From: Planctomycetaceae bacterium | Lineage (GTDB): Bacteria > Planctomycetota > Planctomycetia > Pirellulales > Pirellulaceae | Length of the DNA stretch: 64,000 bases | NCBI GenBank assembly: GCA_002709045.1 | Contig: PAPJ01000035.1 | Location: 41,236-105,235 of the forward strand | Direction: 5' to 3' | Shown here: positions 36,270 to 45,738 of the stretch, piece by piece | Numbering within the stretch: the first letter of the stretch is position 1 | Layout of the letters: every line of letters begins with the position of its first letter | The notes under the pieces: generated by a model | Database searches by the model: none | What the model was told of the DNA's origin: nothing | Seen by the model: only the letters and a program-made list of their open reading frames with translations | Translations under genes and position numbers: made by a program

Positions 36270-37376
36270 TTAGAACCGTGACAGGTAACTCGATCCAATG
36301 GACTTCTTAGGTACGTGGATCGGACGCGGCTGAATATCAAACTGAATGCCACCAAGTGTCTTTGGTCGCAAACCGTACTGACTGGAGTTTGGAATCTGAA
36401 CTCGTTGAGCTCCATAAGCTTTCATGACGGCTGCTACACGAGATTCAAGGTTGATCTTTCCATCGAGCTGACGCACACCAAGTGAATTAAAGCTGCCCAC
36501 ACATACCACACTTTCATGGCGGTCGTGATATTCATATGCCTGAATTCCCTGCTTACGTAAAGCGATCACTAACTTATGAGCATTCTCGGCTGCCTTGACA
36601 AGGCTGTCAGACACAGCAGCATCCGCATCATAGTTCTTTTCAATATCGTAAACGACTTTACCGCGAAATGTGGCAACCTGTACAGAATACTTAGCCGGGT
36701 TTTTCAGCAGGCTATGTTCGACACCGCTATTTAGACGCTCAACAAACGGATCAACGGATTTTTGAGTAAAGTAATCTGCCGGCAGTTTTGGATTTCGAAT
36801 CATAAACGCTCGTCCCATTGGCCCCTTCCTCTCAGCACTCAAATTGAGTTTGCGTTGCAGCGAACGCAATCCGGCATACACCTGCGCTGTTCCTGCATCA
36901 GGCTCAGCACCCAGGCTGCGAGGATGCATCGTCTTAATCTTTCTCAGTAAATCCTGCGCATCGTCAGATTGCAGTGATTCAAAGTTTCCCACCAAGACGG
37001 CGATTTCATCAAACTGAACATTGCGGTTATAGACCATCTGCTTTGGCTTACCATATTTATCAATACCACGCCCTTCGACCTTATTCGAAAAATCGTAAGA
37101 CTTACGATGCATAAATGCTTCAAGTTTAAACTCTTTGCGTAATTCTATAATTAGGCTATGAGCCTGCTTTTCAGCGCCAGCTCCCCGAAATGAGGTGGCC
37201 ATTACCATCCATGGTCCCTGATGCTCAGTCACTGCGTAGCGTTTAGCCGGATCAGCATCGACTTTCTGAAACGGAAAGAACAGATAATCGAAAGGGTTCT
37301 CTGCACGAACCGTCGATACTGTCAGTATTACTGCGGCAACAGCTAATAAAAAACCGTCTCTTCTGAAGCTTTTCAT
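36270..37376 (-). CDS. Secreted protein with two tandem SPOR-like modules
   Basis: About 368 residues, with a signal peptide ending VRAENP. Two similar blocks are visible: about residues 50-155 (MVMATSFRG, LIIELRKEF, AFMHRKSY, VLVGNFESL, LLRKIKTMHP) and about 235-345 (VQVATFRG, LVIALRKQG, AYEYHDRHES, VCVGSFNSL, AVMKAYGAQ). Each has the strand-helix-strand-strand-helix pattern of SPOR modules, which bind denuded peptidoglycan in other bacteria. Orthodox SPOR homology is inference. The ATG at 37376 is preferred over 37388. Confidence 0.65.
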   Translation of the reverse strand: MKSFRRDGFLLAVAAVILTVSTVRAENPFDYLFFPFQKVDADPAKRYAVTEHQGPWMVMATSFRGAGAEKQAHSLIIELRKEFKLEAFMHRKSYDFSNKVEGRGIDKYGKPKQMVYNRNVQFDEIAVLVGNFESLQSDDAQDLLRKIKTMHPRSLGAEPDAGTAQVYAGLRSLQRKLNLSAERKGPMGRAFMIRNPKLPADYFTQKSVDPFVERLNSGVEHSLLKNPAKYSVQVATFRGKVVYDIEKNYDADAAVSDSLVKAAENAHKLVIALRKQGIQAYEYHDRHESVVCVGSFNSLGVRQLDGKINLESRVAAVMKAYGAQRVQIPNSSQYGLRPKTLGGIQFDIQPRPIHVPKKSIGSSYLSRF

Positions 37377-37482
37377 CTTCACATCCATACGAAAAAGAGT
37401 TTATTGGAGCTTGGAAGAATAGCAAATTGTAAGTAATCGACGATAGGCCTATTCACTGAGAGAACCAACAACTGGAGAATTC

Positions 37483-38100
37483 TCAAAGTCCACCATTGTC
37501 CATTAAATCCTCTATTTTTGCTCGTATTCTTCGCATTGCCCGGCTCCGATGACTGAGGACCCGCTTGATACTAGGACCGAGTTCACCAAACGTCTTGTGA
37601 TACTCAGGAATCTCAAATAACGGATCGTAACCAAACCCGTTTTCTCCTGAAGGCTCGAATCGCATTCGGCCATAGCAATAATCTTCGGCCGTTGCCCGGA
37701 TTTCACCATTCGGATCAGAAACAGCCATGTGACACGTATAAAAAGCGGTTCTCTTTTCCAGCGGTGTGTCTGCCAGTTCCGCCAGTACTTTCTCGTTGTT
37801 GCGATCGTCTGTGGCTCCGGGATCACTGTAACGTGCGGAATATACACCGGGTTGATTATTCAACGCGACAACAGAAATCCCACTATCTTCACCCATAACC
37901 CACAGCCCCAGATTTCTTGCCTGTTCACTCGCTTTCAACGCCGCATTTTCGGCAAACGTTGTTCCCGTCTCTTCGACTTCAATGGCCCGATCAAAATCAG
38001 CAAGGGTCTTTAATTGCAAGCCTAACGGAGCCAGCAACTGTTCTAACTCCCTACGTTTTTTTTGATTATGAGTACCCAGTACTAAAACATGTTTGGACAC
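37483..38100 (-). CDS. rdgB: XTP/dITP pyrophosphatase (Ham1/RdgB)
   Basis: A house-cleaning nucleotide pyrophosphatase that removes non-canonical purine triphosphates. Family motifs are VLGTHNQKKRREL at the start, EETGTTFAENAALKA, GEDSGISV and the C-terminal SHRSRAMRRI. The length of 205 residues is normal. The start is ATG at 38100. It lies 76 bases downstream of a small membrane-protein gene on the same strand. Confidence 0.93.
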   Translation of the reverse strand: MSKHVLVLGTHNQKKRRELEQLLAPLGLQLKTLADFDRAIEVEETGTTFAENAALKASEQARNLGLWVMGEDSGISVVALNNQPGVYSARYSDPGATDDRNNEKVLAELADTPLEKRTAFYTCHMAVSDPNGEIRATAEDYCYGRMRFEPSGENGFGYDPLFEIPEYHKTFGELGPSIKRVLSHRSRAMRRIRAKIEDLMDNGGL

Positions 38101-38176
38101 GCGTTATTCACCTAACTATTTTTCAATCATTCGTTCACAGTCAGCAGACCCAACTCACCCAAATCGAAGGTAATAA

Positions 38177-38674
38177 TTATCGATCCTGCAAATAATATTC
38201 AAAGGTGGATTTCAAATCTTCCTGTTGGTTATACGCAACGCAAATCACAATCGTCTTACGCAGACTGTACTGATCTGCGGTGGTTTGATAGATAACCCTT
38301 AAACCGCCGCGATGAGGCAACACTTGCTGAACATAACCCCAGCCTAATTGACGTTGTTGGCCCAGAACTGACTGAATAAGACCAGTCGGTCCGATATGAA
38401 ATCGAATTGGAACCCAAAGTCTCCATGAGACCAGCATTAAAGCAACTAAAGAGACGGCCGCCATAGCCCAGCCCTGACTGAACCAGTAAACGGAGAAGAC
38501 TACTGCCGCGTAAACGAGAGAGACACCAGTGAACAGGAGAGGTTGTGATCTCGGCTGCCAGCAAACCGTCGTAAATTCCGGACGCTGTGATAATGCCGAC
38601 GTGGATTCTGCCGATGAACCGGTCGCAACCTCATCCCGAACTTGTAATTTTTCTTTCGATCCTTTAACGGACAT
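38177..38674 (-). CDS. Small two-helix membrane protein
   Basis: A 165-residue protein of unknown function. Residues 45-65 and 70-87 are hydrophobic helices (LLFTGVSLVYAAVVFSVYWF and MAAVSLVALMLVSW). They are followed by a strand-rich tail, HIGPTGLIQSVLGQQRQLGW, resembling a membrane-tethered PH-like domain. Its N-terminus is Ser/Thr/Gln-rich. It lies 4 bases downstream of the next small membrane-protein gene and is probably co-transcribed with it and the opp operon. Confidence 0.6.
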   Translation of the reverse strand: MSVKGSKEKLQVRDEVATGSSAESTSALSQRPEFTTVCWQPRSQPLLFTGVSLVYAAVVFSVYWFSQGWAMAAVSLVALMLVSWRLWVPIRFHIGPTGLIQSVLGQQRQLGWGYVQQVLPHRGGLRVIYQTTADQYSLRKTIVICVAYNQQEDLKSTFEYYLQDR

Positions 38675-38678
38675 AAGG

Positions 38679-39152
38679 TTACTCGTCCTGATCTGTCTGA
38701 TCTGTCTGATCTGTCTGGTCTGTCTGATCTGTCTGGTCTGTGCGTTGAGAAGCTAATTCCTGTTCCAAAGAAATGGGACCGGAAGATCCATCTCCTGATA
38801 CTCCGTGAAACATATACACCACGACTACAAAAATCAATGTTGAGAAAAGGATTAAGGCTGTCAAACAAACTTCATAATACTGAGTTAGCAATGTAGTGGC
38901 ATTACTAACTGGCCGGCGTTTTAGATCAATTTCCTTACGCTCAACCGGCAGTTGACCATTCTGGTGCTGGTTGGATCTGTTGACCCAGTCTTCCCAGTCC
39001 TGCTGATCTTTTTGTCGAGTCTGATCTGAAGCGTGCATGACTCGCTCACGTGCTTTGGTCATATTCAGCACAATAACCGAAACCATACCAACATAAACCA
39101 CAGCCCAAATAATTTTTGCCGCTCCACTCAAAGACTTACTCTGCTCTGTCAT
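38679..39152 (-). CDS. Small membrane protein with a TDQ-repeat tail
   Basis: About 157 residues, unknown function. Two helices are visible (about 10-30, IIWAVVYVGMVSVIVLNM, and 108-130, ALILFSTLIFVVVVYM) with a charged linker between them. The C-terminus is six repeats of Thr-Asp-Gln plus DE, encoded by a 9-base tandem repeat. The start at ATG 39152 (MTEQSKSLSG) is preferred: it leaves a 4-base gap to the opp ATPase gene, whereas longer frames run into that gene. Confidence 0.6.
   Translation of the reverse strand: MTEQSKSLSGAAKIIWAVVYVGMVSVIVLNMTKARERVMHASDQTRQKDQQDWEDWVNRSNQHQNGQLPVERKEIDLKRRPVSNATTLLTQYYEVCLTALILFSTLIFVVVVYMFHGVSGDGSSGPISLEQELASQRTDQTDQTDQTDQTDQTDQDE
38688..38741. repeat. 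9-bp tandem repeat encoding TDQ
   Basis: The unit CTGATCTGT occurs six times in a row; copies 4 and 6 have CTGGTCTGT instead. Read on the minus strand each unit is Thr-Asp-Gln, or Thr-Asp-Gln with a silent change. Copy-number change would keep the frame and only lengthen or shorten the tail. Confidence 0.9.
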
Positions 39153-39156
39153 ATGT

Positions 39157-40140
39157 CTAGTAATCCTCGTAGAGCAGACAGGAGATCTGATGTGCCTGAG
39201 CAGACAGCTGAGGCTGCGTTGACTTACAATGCGGTAAAACTTCAGGGCATCTTTCTGCGAACGGACAACCTGCATATTCGATATCCGGAGAAGGGACTTC
39301 TCCTTCCAGTTTGACCCGGTTCTGACTCACGTTCTGTTCCGGGTCCGGAACAGGTGCTGCAGACAACAATGCCCGGGTGTATGGATGATGCGGGTTACGG
39401 TAAAGATCATCCGCATCTGCAAGCTCAACAATTCGTCCTAGGTACATCACGCCAACATAATGAGCGATATGACGAACAACCGCAAGATCGTGAGAAATGA
39501 AGACATAGGCTACGCCCAGATTCTGCTGTAAGTCCATTAACAAGTTAATGACTTGTGCCTGAATGGATACATCTAAAGCACTCACAGCTTCGTCACACAC
39601 AATCAGCTTCGGATTAACTGCCAGTGCTCTGGCAATACCGATACGCTGACGTTGACCTCCGGAAAACTCGTGTGGATAACGATTCATGTATCGTGGATTG
39701 ATGCCCACTAATTCCATGAGTCGCACAACTTCGAGACGTTCGTCCTCATCTGAATCGTACACATTAAAATTCCGCATCGGCTCGCGAATAATCTTACCGA
39801 TGGTCATTCGTGGATTTAACGAGGCAAACGGATCCTGAAATACCATTTGAGCTTTAGCACGGTGCCATCGCATGCCACCTTCTTTTAAATGATCAATGCG
39901 GGAGCCATCCAGATAAACCTGACCATCACGATGCGCATTGCCGGTCAGATTCAAAATTGCCCGGGCGGTTGTAGACTTACCACAACCGGATTCACCAACG
40001 AGTCCCAAAGTTTGCCCGGGATAAACATCAAAACTAACACCATCCACAGCACGAATCACTGGAGCCGGTTTACCGAAACCGCGTCGAGGCGAATTAAAAT
40101 GAACCCTCAGATCCCTTACCTGAAGCAATGGAGTTGTCAT
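39157..40140 (-). CDS. Oligopeptide ABC transporter ATP-binding protein OppF-type
   Basis: Inner-membrane ATPase subunit of the peptide importer encoded upstream. Walker A is GESGCGKS, the Q-loop region is MVFQDPFASLNPRMT, the signature is FSGGQRQRIGIARAL, Walker B is LIVCDEAVSALDVS, and the H-loop is FISHDL. The C-terminal Opp/Dpp extension with a cysteine-rich CPFAERCP is present. The ATG at 40140 is preferred, because AGGAGG ends 9 bases before it and abuts the alternative ATG at 40149. It overlaps none of oppD except by one codon boundary. Confidence 0.9.
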   Translation of the reverse strand: MTTPLLQVRDLRVHFNSPRRGFGKPAPVIRAVDGVSFDVYPGQTLGLVGESGCGKSTTARAILNLTGNAHRDGQVYLDGSRIDHLKEGGMRWHRAKAQMVFQDPFASLNPRMTIGKIIREPMRNFNVYDSDEDERLEVVRLMELVGINPRYMNRYPHEFSGGQRQRIGIARALAVNPKLIVCDEAVSALDVSIQAQVINLLMDLQQNLGVAYVFISHDLAVVRHIAHYVGVMYLGRIVELADADDLYRNPHHPYTRALLSAAPVPDPEQNVSQNRVKLEGEVPSPDIEYAGCPFAERCPEVLPHCKSTQPQLSAQAHQISCLLYEDY

Positions 40141-40141
40141 T

Positions 40142-41146
40142 CTAGACATCCTCCTTCAAGGTTGTAATATCCCGCAGGCAGGCATGCTGATGCGGTATTT
40201 CATTTTCAAGAGAAAAGAGAGGTGGTGTCTCATTCAGGCATGCATCCTGAACAAACTGACAACGTGGATTAAACGAACAGCCCGGAGGAAGATCAAGCAA
40301 GTCTGGTGGCTGACCATCAATCGCCTGTAATTCTTCTTCACCCTGATCCCACCGGGGCGCGGAATTAAGCAGACCCACAGTGTAGGGATGACGTGGCTGC
40401 CGAAAAATATTGATGGTTGTTGAAAGCTCTACCTTGCGACCGGCGTACATCACCATGACTCGATCACAAATACTGGCAACCACTCCTAAATCATGGGTAA
40501 TAAAAATAATGGCCGTACCGAACTCTTCCTGCATGCTCTTCATCAGTTCCAGAATCTGAGCTTGTATCGTCACGTCCAATGCAGTTGTCGGTTCATCGGC
40601 GATGAGGATATCAGGCTGGCATGAAATTGCTATGGCAATCATGACACGCTGACGCATCCCCCCGCTAAATTGATGCGGATAGTCACGGATCCGCTTCTCA
40701 GCAGCTGGTATCCCTACTTTCTTAAGCAATTCAACAGCATGCTTCGAAGCCTCAGTCCTGCTTAATCCCATATGTAACATAGTCACTTCAACTAATTGCT
40801 CTTCTACCGTCAGAAAAGGATTGAGAGCAGTCATCGGATCCTGAAAGATCATGGAAATTTTCTTCCCGCGAATCTGCTGCCATTGCTTTTGATTCAGCGA
40901 AAGTAATTCCCTGTCAGCATACTTCACACTTCCACCGACGACTTTTCCCGGAGGCTGAGCAATAAGCCCCATCATGGTCAGATTGGTTACAGATTTACCA
41001 GAACCTGATTCTCCCACAATTCCCAAAGTTTCGCCCGGATACAAATCGAAGCTCACGCGATTTACGGCCTGTACCACACCACTATCGGTATGGAACTCCA
41101 CCTCTAAATCCTGAACTTGAAGTATGGGCTTATCTGAGTTTGGCAC
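40142..41146 (-). CDS. Oligopeptide ABC transporter ATP-binding protein OppD-type
   Basis: The second ATPase of the peptide importer. Walker A GESGSGKS, signature FSGGMRQRVMIAIAI, Walker B ILIADEPTTALDVTIQ and the H-loop ITHDLGV are all present. The C-terminal Cys-rich FNPRCQFVQDAC motif is typical of Opp/Dpp ATPases. The start is GTG at 41146 with AGAGAG upstream. Its stop (40142-40144) immediately precedes the start of the OppF gene, so translation is coupled. Confidence 0.9.
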   Translation of the reverse strand: MPNSDKPILQVQDLEVEFHTDSGVVQAVNRVSFDLYPGETLGIVGESGSGKSVTNLTMMGLIAQPPGKVVGGSVKYADRELLSLNQKQWQQIRGKKISMIFQDPMTALNPFLTVEEQLVEVTMLHMGLSRTEASKHAVELLKKVGIPAAEKRIRDYPHQFSGGMRQRVMIAIAISCQPDILIADEPTTALDVTIQAQILELMKSMQEEFGTAIIFITHDLGVVASICDRVMVMYAGRKVELSTTINIFRQPRHPYTVGLLNSAPRWDQGEEELQAIDGQPPDLLDLPPGCSFNPRCQFVQDACLNETPPLFSLENEIPHQHACLRDITTLKEDV

Positions 41147-41186
41147 GAGACTCTCTTCTACTAAATTGAATTCCTGACAGGAAGGG

Positions 41187-42383
41187 CTATTTATTCTTTA
41201 ACTTCGGATCAAGTGCATCACGAACTCCATCGCCGAGGAAATTAAGGGCAAACAAAGTCATGGCCAATGCCATACCTGAGAAGACAATCATCCACCAGTA
41301 ACTCTTTACAATCGTAATAACCTGGACACCCTCATTAACCAACAATCCCCAGGAAATATCCGGAGCGTTGACACCCAATCCCAGAAACGAGAGAAATGCT
41401 TCAAATCGAATGACAGCGGGAATCGTAAGTGTTAAATAGACAATTACAATCCCCATAACGTTAGGAACCAAATGGCGGAAAACAATCTGCATCCGGGTTG
41501 CACCTATCGTCTTAGCAGCTTCAATAAACTGTTCGTTCTTAAGTGAAATTACTTGTCCACGAACAACGCGTGCCATGGTCAGCCAGTAGATAGCCCCGAT
41601 GAGTAGAAAAAACACATGAATCTGCTCGATGCCATAGTTATCCAATGGTTCACGAATCCCCGGACTCGACAAGAAAGACATGATGAAAATTACGATGAAA
41701 ATAAATGGGATCGAATAAAAAACATCCACAATTCTCATCATTATGTTGTCGACCCACCCGCCCATATATCCTGAGATAGCTCCGTAGCTCACGCCAATCA
41801 GCAATGAAACAAAGGTCGCTATAAATCCACAAGCCAGGGAGACACGAGAACCCCAAAAGACTCGTGACAGTACGTCTCGGCCTAACTTATCCGTTCCAAA
41901 AACAGACGGAAAACAATAATCACCAAAGATTACCAGTCGGATTTTAATCATCGATTTGACAAAGATACCTGGGTTATTCCAGTACAACTCGATCGGATGA
42001 GTCTGTTCACGTTCTTCAATGCGTAAGCGTAATCTGGCATATTCATCGGTATCTTTACTTTGCACAGCGGAGGCCTGTTTTTCGAGCAGTGTCGTTTCTG
42101 CTTCGTACGCCTGAATATCAAACAAAAACGATTCCCCCTGGGGTGGCAATAACTCTCTGTTCTTTACATCCTGATAAATCGGTGACTGCAGCGGCAACAC
42201 CGGAGTCAGTAACGCCAAGGTCACAATCCCCACCAGAATCCACAACGAAAACATTGCTGCTTTATTACGTTTAAGCCGTTTCCAGGCATCAGCCCATAGA
42301 GAGACCCCTTGCACACCACGTGCTTGCTCGAGAATCTTTGTGAGCCTTTCAAGCTCGGACTGATGATGATCTGGAATCGACAT
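41187..42383 (-). CDS. Oligopeptide ABC transporter permease OppC-type
   Basis: A 398-residue inner-membrane permease. The EAA loop is EAAKTIGATRMQIVFRHLVPN, and the N-terminus has the OppC cytoplasmic segment with WADAWKRLKRNKAAMFS before the first helix. A 100-residue charged loop (about 70-165) lies between helices 1 and 2, longer than in E. coli OppC. FIFIVIFIMSFLS and GLLVNEGVQ are conserved-type helices. It lies 65 bases downstream of oppB. Confidence 0.9.
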   Translation of the reverse strand: MSIPDHHQSELERLTKILEQARGVQGVSLWADAWKRLKRNKAAMFSLWILVGIVTLALLTPVLPLQSPIYQDVKNRELLPPQGESFLFDIQAYEAETTLLEKQASAVQSKDTDEYARLRLRIEEREQTHPIELYWNNPGIFVKSMIKIRLVIFGDYCFPSVFGTDKLGRDVLSRVFWGSRVSLACGFIATFVSLLIGVSYGAISGYMGGWVDNIMMRIVDVFYSIPFIFIVIFIMSFLSSPGIREPLDNYGIEQIHVFFLLIGAIYWLTMARVVRGQVISLKNEQFIEAAKTIGATRMQIVFRHLVPNVMGIVIVYLTLTIPAVIRFEAFLSFLGLGVNAPDISWGLLVNEGVQVITIVKSYWWMIVFSGMALAMTLFALNFLGDGVRDALDPKLKNK

Positions 42384-42448
42384 AAAAAAGATTAATGCAA
42401 CTTAGCCATGACACTGCTTAGCAAATTTTGAAATAAAATGAAGGACAT

Positions 42449-43372
42449 TTATTCCAGACGAACCCGGGGATCAATAATTGAGTACGCCAGATCAACCAAC
42501 GTGTTCATCACGAACAATAAAACGGTATAGGTCAGCAAAGCTCCCATTGCCAGTGTATAGTCACGCTGAATGGCAGCTTCAATAAAGTGGCTCCCCATAC
42601 CGGGAATCACAAAGATTCGTTCCAGTACAAGTGAACCTGTCAGAATTCCAGCAATCGCCGGTCCAAGATAAGAAACAACAGGAAGTAACGCTCCTCTCAA
42701 ACCATGTTTCAACACAACAGTCCCGGGGCTGAGACCTTTTGCATAAGCGGTTCGGATATAATCGTTGCCCAGAACTTCCAACATACCTGTACGAGTAAGT
42801 CGGGCGATATATCCGGCAAACGGAGCTCCTAAGCAGAAGGCAGGCAGGATAATCTGACTGATATCTCCCCAGCCTGCAGCAGGGAACAACTGCAAGTTAA
42901 AAACAAAAATGACGATCAGCATGGCAGCCAAAACAAAGTTTGGAATTGCAATTCCGAGGGTAGCCAACAGCATGAAGGAATAGTCGTAGACACTATTACG
43001 ATGAACGGCGGAGATGACTCCAGAGGTCATCCCAATGGTGACAGCGAATACCATACCAAGAATCCCGAGTGCCGCTGATACCGGGAAACCCTGTGCCAAG
43101 ACTTCATTGACTGTAAAATCCTGCATTTTGAAGCTGGGGCCGAAGTCCAGTTGGATCGTATTATACAAATGGGTGAAATACTGTTCTGAAATTGGGGCAT
43201 CAAGATTGTATCTGGCTTCAAGTCTGGCACGCACTGCTTCAGAAAGAACTCGTTCTCCATTGAACGGTCCGCCCGGGATCTGACGCATCAAAAAAAACGA
43301 GACCGTGAATACAATCCACACGGTCACGATCATCAAGCCAAAACGCTTAAGCAGAAAAATAAATACATTCAT
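42449..43372 (-). CDS. Oligopeptide ABC transporter permease OppB-type
   Basis: A 307-residue inner-membrane permease with six helices. RQIPGGPF and ERIFVIPGMGSHFIEAAIQRD are OppB/DppB signatures. The ATG at 43372 overlaps the TAA of the solute-binding gene (TAATG). With OppC it would form the membrane pore of the importer. Confidence 0.92.
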   Translation of the reverse strand: MNVFIFLLKRFGLMIVTVWIVFTVSFFLMRQIPGGPFNGERVLSEAVRARLEARYNLDAPISEQYFTHLYNTIQLDFGPSFKMQDFTVNEVLAQGFPVSAALGILGMVFAVTIGMTSGVISAVHRNSVYDYSFMLLATLGIAIPNFVLAAMLIVIFVFNLQLFPAAGWGDISQIILPAFCLGAPFAGYIARLTRTGMLEVLGNDYIRTAYAKGLSPGTVVLKHGLRGALLPVVSYLGPAIAGILTGSLVLERIFVIPGMGSHFIEAAIQRDYTLAMGALLTYTVLLFVMNTLVDLAYSIIDPRVRLE

Positions 43373-45333
43373 TATTCCTCTGCTCCTGCTGAAGGAATCG
43401 ACAGTAAATGCAGAGGGTGAACATCCTGGAGATTAGCTGTAAATCCTTTGACTCGAGTATTTACCATGTTCAGTGAGACATAGAAATAGATCGGAATAAT
43501 CGGCTGTTCATCCATCAATGTCTGTTCCATCTCCTTGAAGATAGCCATACGATCCACCGGGTCTGATTCATACTTAGCTTTTTCAATTCCCTCGTCATAG
43601 AAAGCGTTGGACCATTTGGTCTGGTTATTAGGCCCATCGGTCACAAACATATCAAGGAACGTATTTGGATCTGCGTAATCTCCAATCCACCCCGATCGCG
43701 AAACCATGTAATCACCTATACGAAGTGTGTCCAGAAATGTTCCCCATTCCAAGTTCCTCAAAGAAACATCCACTCCCAGATTCTTTTTCCAGTCCTGCTG
43801 AATGACTTCGGCAATGTCACGATGGCTATCAGCAGTGTTGTATAGAATTTCAATCGTCGGCAACCCTTTACCGTTGGGATATCCTGCTTCGGCCAGTAGA
43901 AGTTTCGCTTGTTCAACGTCATATTCTCCGCAATAAGCGCTTTGATAGCCGTTCATTCCTGGTGGCACAAAACTTCGAGCGGGAACCTGCCCACCTTTAA
44001 CAATACTGTCGACAATCGTTTGCTTATCGATTGCCATGTTTAAGGCTTTACGAACAAGCGGATTATCAAGCGGTGGCTTGGAGGTATTCACTCGGTAAAA
44101 ATAACAGGCCAGAAACGGAGTGGAGACAAAATCATCCCTTTCTTTCAACAGGGGGATCAGTGTATTGGGTGGTTTGGTATCCCAGTCCAGTTGCCCGTTG
44201 AGATACATATTTAGACTTGTCGTTTCTGATTGGATCGCCAGCACATCAACTGAATTAAGATGAACATTTTCAGCATTCCAATAGGTATCGTTCTTCACCA
44301 ATCGCAGGCGATCCCTAATGCGTCGTTCCCTGAGTAAAAACGGACCATTACCAACAATCTTACCGGGCTTGGTAAATTCACGATCGCCGTGTTCTTCCAG
44401 ACTTGCACGGTGAACAGGATGTAACGGATAGAAAGCCACTAACTCAGGAAAATAAGGAGTGGGGCTGTTTAGTTCCACTTCGAATTCATTTCGGGAAATC
44501 GCTCTGATACCAACGTGCTCAAAATCGAATAAAACGTGTTCAACTGACTTCAGGTCTGTCAGGTCATACTCACCCTGATAGGACTTTACGAGTGACTTAA
44601 TTTCTTCGTTCTCAATCCTCTGTGTAGTAAAAGCGGCAGTCGTCGAATTATCACCTTCTTGAAATTCAACAACGAAAATCGCGACCCCGGAGGTACCGCC
44701 TCCTCCATGACCCTGTCCGGCTTCACCCGCATGGTCTTGATCGGTATGTGGCTGGATCAGGGAAATTAGTTTTCCCCGCTGAACTGTTCCCCGGGGAAAC
44801 ATCTGCCCTGCTACCGGACGGTCTTTCATTTCAATCTCAACAGGATCTCCTTCCTGCAAATCTACCGAGGCAAATTTAGAAGCATTTTTGGCGTAAAATA
44901 ATTGGTAATTATATTCCGAAGCAGTTTCCGGATGCAGGAATCTCATCCACGACCAGGCAAAGTCAACAGCTGTCACCGGATCACCATTGCTCCATTTTGC
45001 ACTTTCACGAATGTGGAAAGTGTACACCGTACCGTCATCACTGACGTTATATGCGTCTGCCATAGCAACCGGCTTAGGCTTAGTGGGAGTTCTGCCAAGT
45101 TCATCCGGCTCGCCATCCGGCACGCTGCGAAGCAGTCCCTCATATAAGGCATTGATCACGCGTCCTTCGGGAACACCCGTTGCTTTAGCCGGATCAATCG
45201 TCTTTACTTCCGTGCCATTGTTAAACACAAATTCTGCAGGAGGCAGTGTTCCTAAACTTACAGCCCATACAGCCGAAAGGGCGGCAACGAGAATAAGGAG
45301 AAACGGAAAATACCGGCGAAGTAAATGGACCAA
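43372..45333 (-). CDS. Oligopeptide ABC transporter solute-binding protein (family 5)
   Basis: A 653-residue binding protein, longer than OppA's usual 540 residues. The N-terminus is a signal anchor (about residues 8-28). Family 5 features are VKTIDPAKATGVPEGRVINALYEGL, WSNGDPVTAVDFAWSWMRFL, GNGPFLL and YADPNTFLDMF. Between about residues 160 and 270 is an inserted stretch including a Gly/His-rich run near GEAGQGHGGGG, then VAIFVVEFQEGD and acidic strands, which the family lacks. The TTG start at 45333 has GGGGAG 6 bases upstream. First gene of the operon. Confidence 0.9.
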   Translation of the reverse strand: MVHLLRRYFPFLLILVAALSAVWAVSLGTLPPAEFVFNNGTEVKTIDPAKATGVPEGRVINALYEGLLRSVPDGEPDELGRTPTKPKPVAMADAYNVSDDGTVYTFHIRESAKWSNGDPVTAVDFAWSWMRFLHPETASEYNYQLFYAKNASKFASVDLQEGDPVEIEMKDRPVAGQMFPRGTVQRGKLISLIQPHTDQDHAGEAGQGHGGGGTSGVAIFVVEFQEGDNSTTAAFTTQRIENEEIKSLVKSYQGEYDLTDLKSVEHVLFDFEHVGIRAISRNEFEVELNSPTPYFPELVAFYPLHPVHRASLEEHGDREFTKPGKIVGNGPFLLRERRIRDRLRLVKNDTYWNAENVHLNSVDVLAIQSETTSLNMYLNGQLDWDTKPPNTLIPLLKERDDFVSTPFLACYFYRVNTSKPPLDNPLVRKALNMAIDKQTIVDSIVKGGQVPARSFVPPGMNGYQSAYCGEYDVEQAKLLLAEAGYPNGKGLPTIEILYNTADSHRDIAEVIQQDWKKNLGVDVSLRNLEWGTFLDTLRIGDYMVSRSGWIGDYADPNTFLDMFVTDGPNNQTKWSNAFYDEGIEKAKYESDPVDRMAIFKEMEQTLMDEQPIIPIYFYVSLNMVNTRVKGFTANLQDVHPLHLLSIPSAGAEE

Positions 45334-45612
45334 AAACAGCTCCCCGCTTGTACATCGATCGCTGACATCAAAGGAAAGTTTTCCCCTGCCAGACTAGAAC
45401 TACATTGTGGTCGATTTATAAGGTCATTAACAACAGTGAAACTGCCTAGAAAGTACCAGATAATGACAAGATATACAAAAAACAGCCTTTGTTGAAAGAC
45501 ATTCAGCAACACTAGATCGACATATGCTGGTAAGTAGATAGCAGAGAATAAAATTATGTTGAATGTCTTCTTTTATTTTCTAAATGAATTCAGTAAGTGT
45601 GCAATCGCTCAG
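45334..45612. other. Gap upstream of the opp operon
   Basis: AT-rich non-coding region holding the likely opp promoter and the Shine-Dalgarno site GGGGAG at about 45340-45345 (minus). No operator motif or RNA is recognised. Confidence 0.3.
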
Positions 45613-45648
45613 CAAAAATCAGCGGGCTATGAGCTTTCGCTTGCCGCT
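45613..45648 (-). terminator. Possible terminator after the methyltransferase gene
   Basis: Read on the minus strand, AGCGG pairs with CCGCT and encloses AGC-GAAA-GCT, a hairpin with a GAAA loop; GATTTTTG follows. It lies about 90 bases beyond the stop of the SpoU gene. The stem is interrupted, so the call is tentative. Confidence 0.4.
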
Positions 45649-45738
45649 AACCATAATTACGGGATTGATGATTAGGTTTAAGTGAAGGCTGGAACTTTCA
45701 AATAGCGGTGAAATCCGATCCACCTTCGTGCTCCGCAA

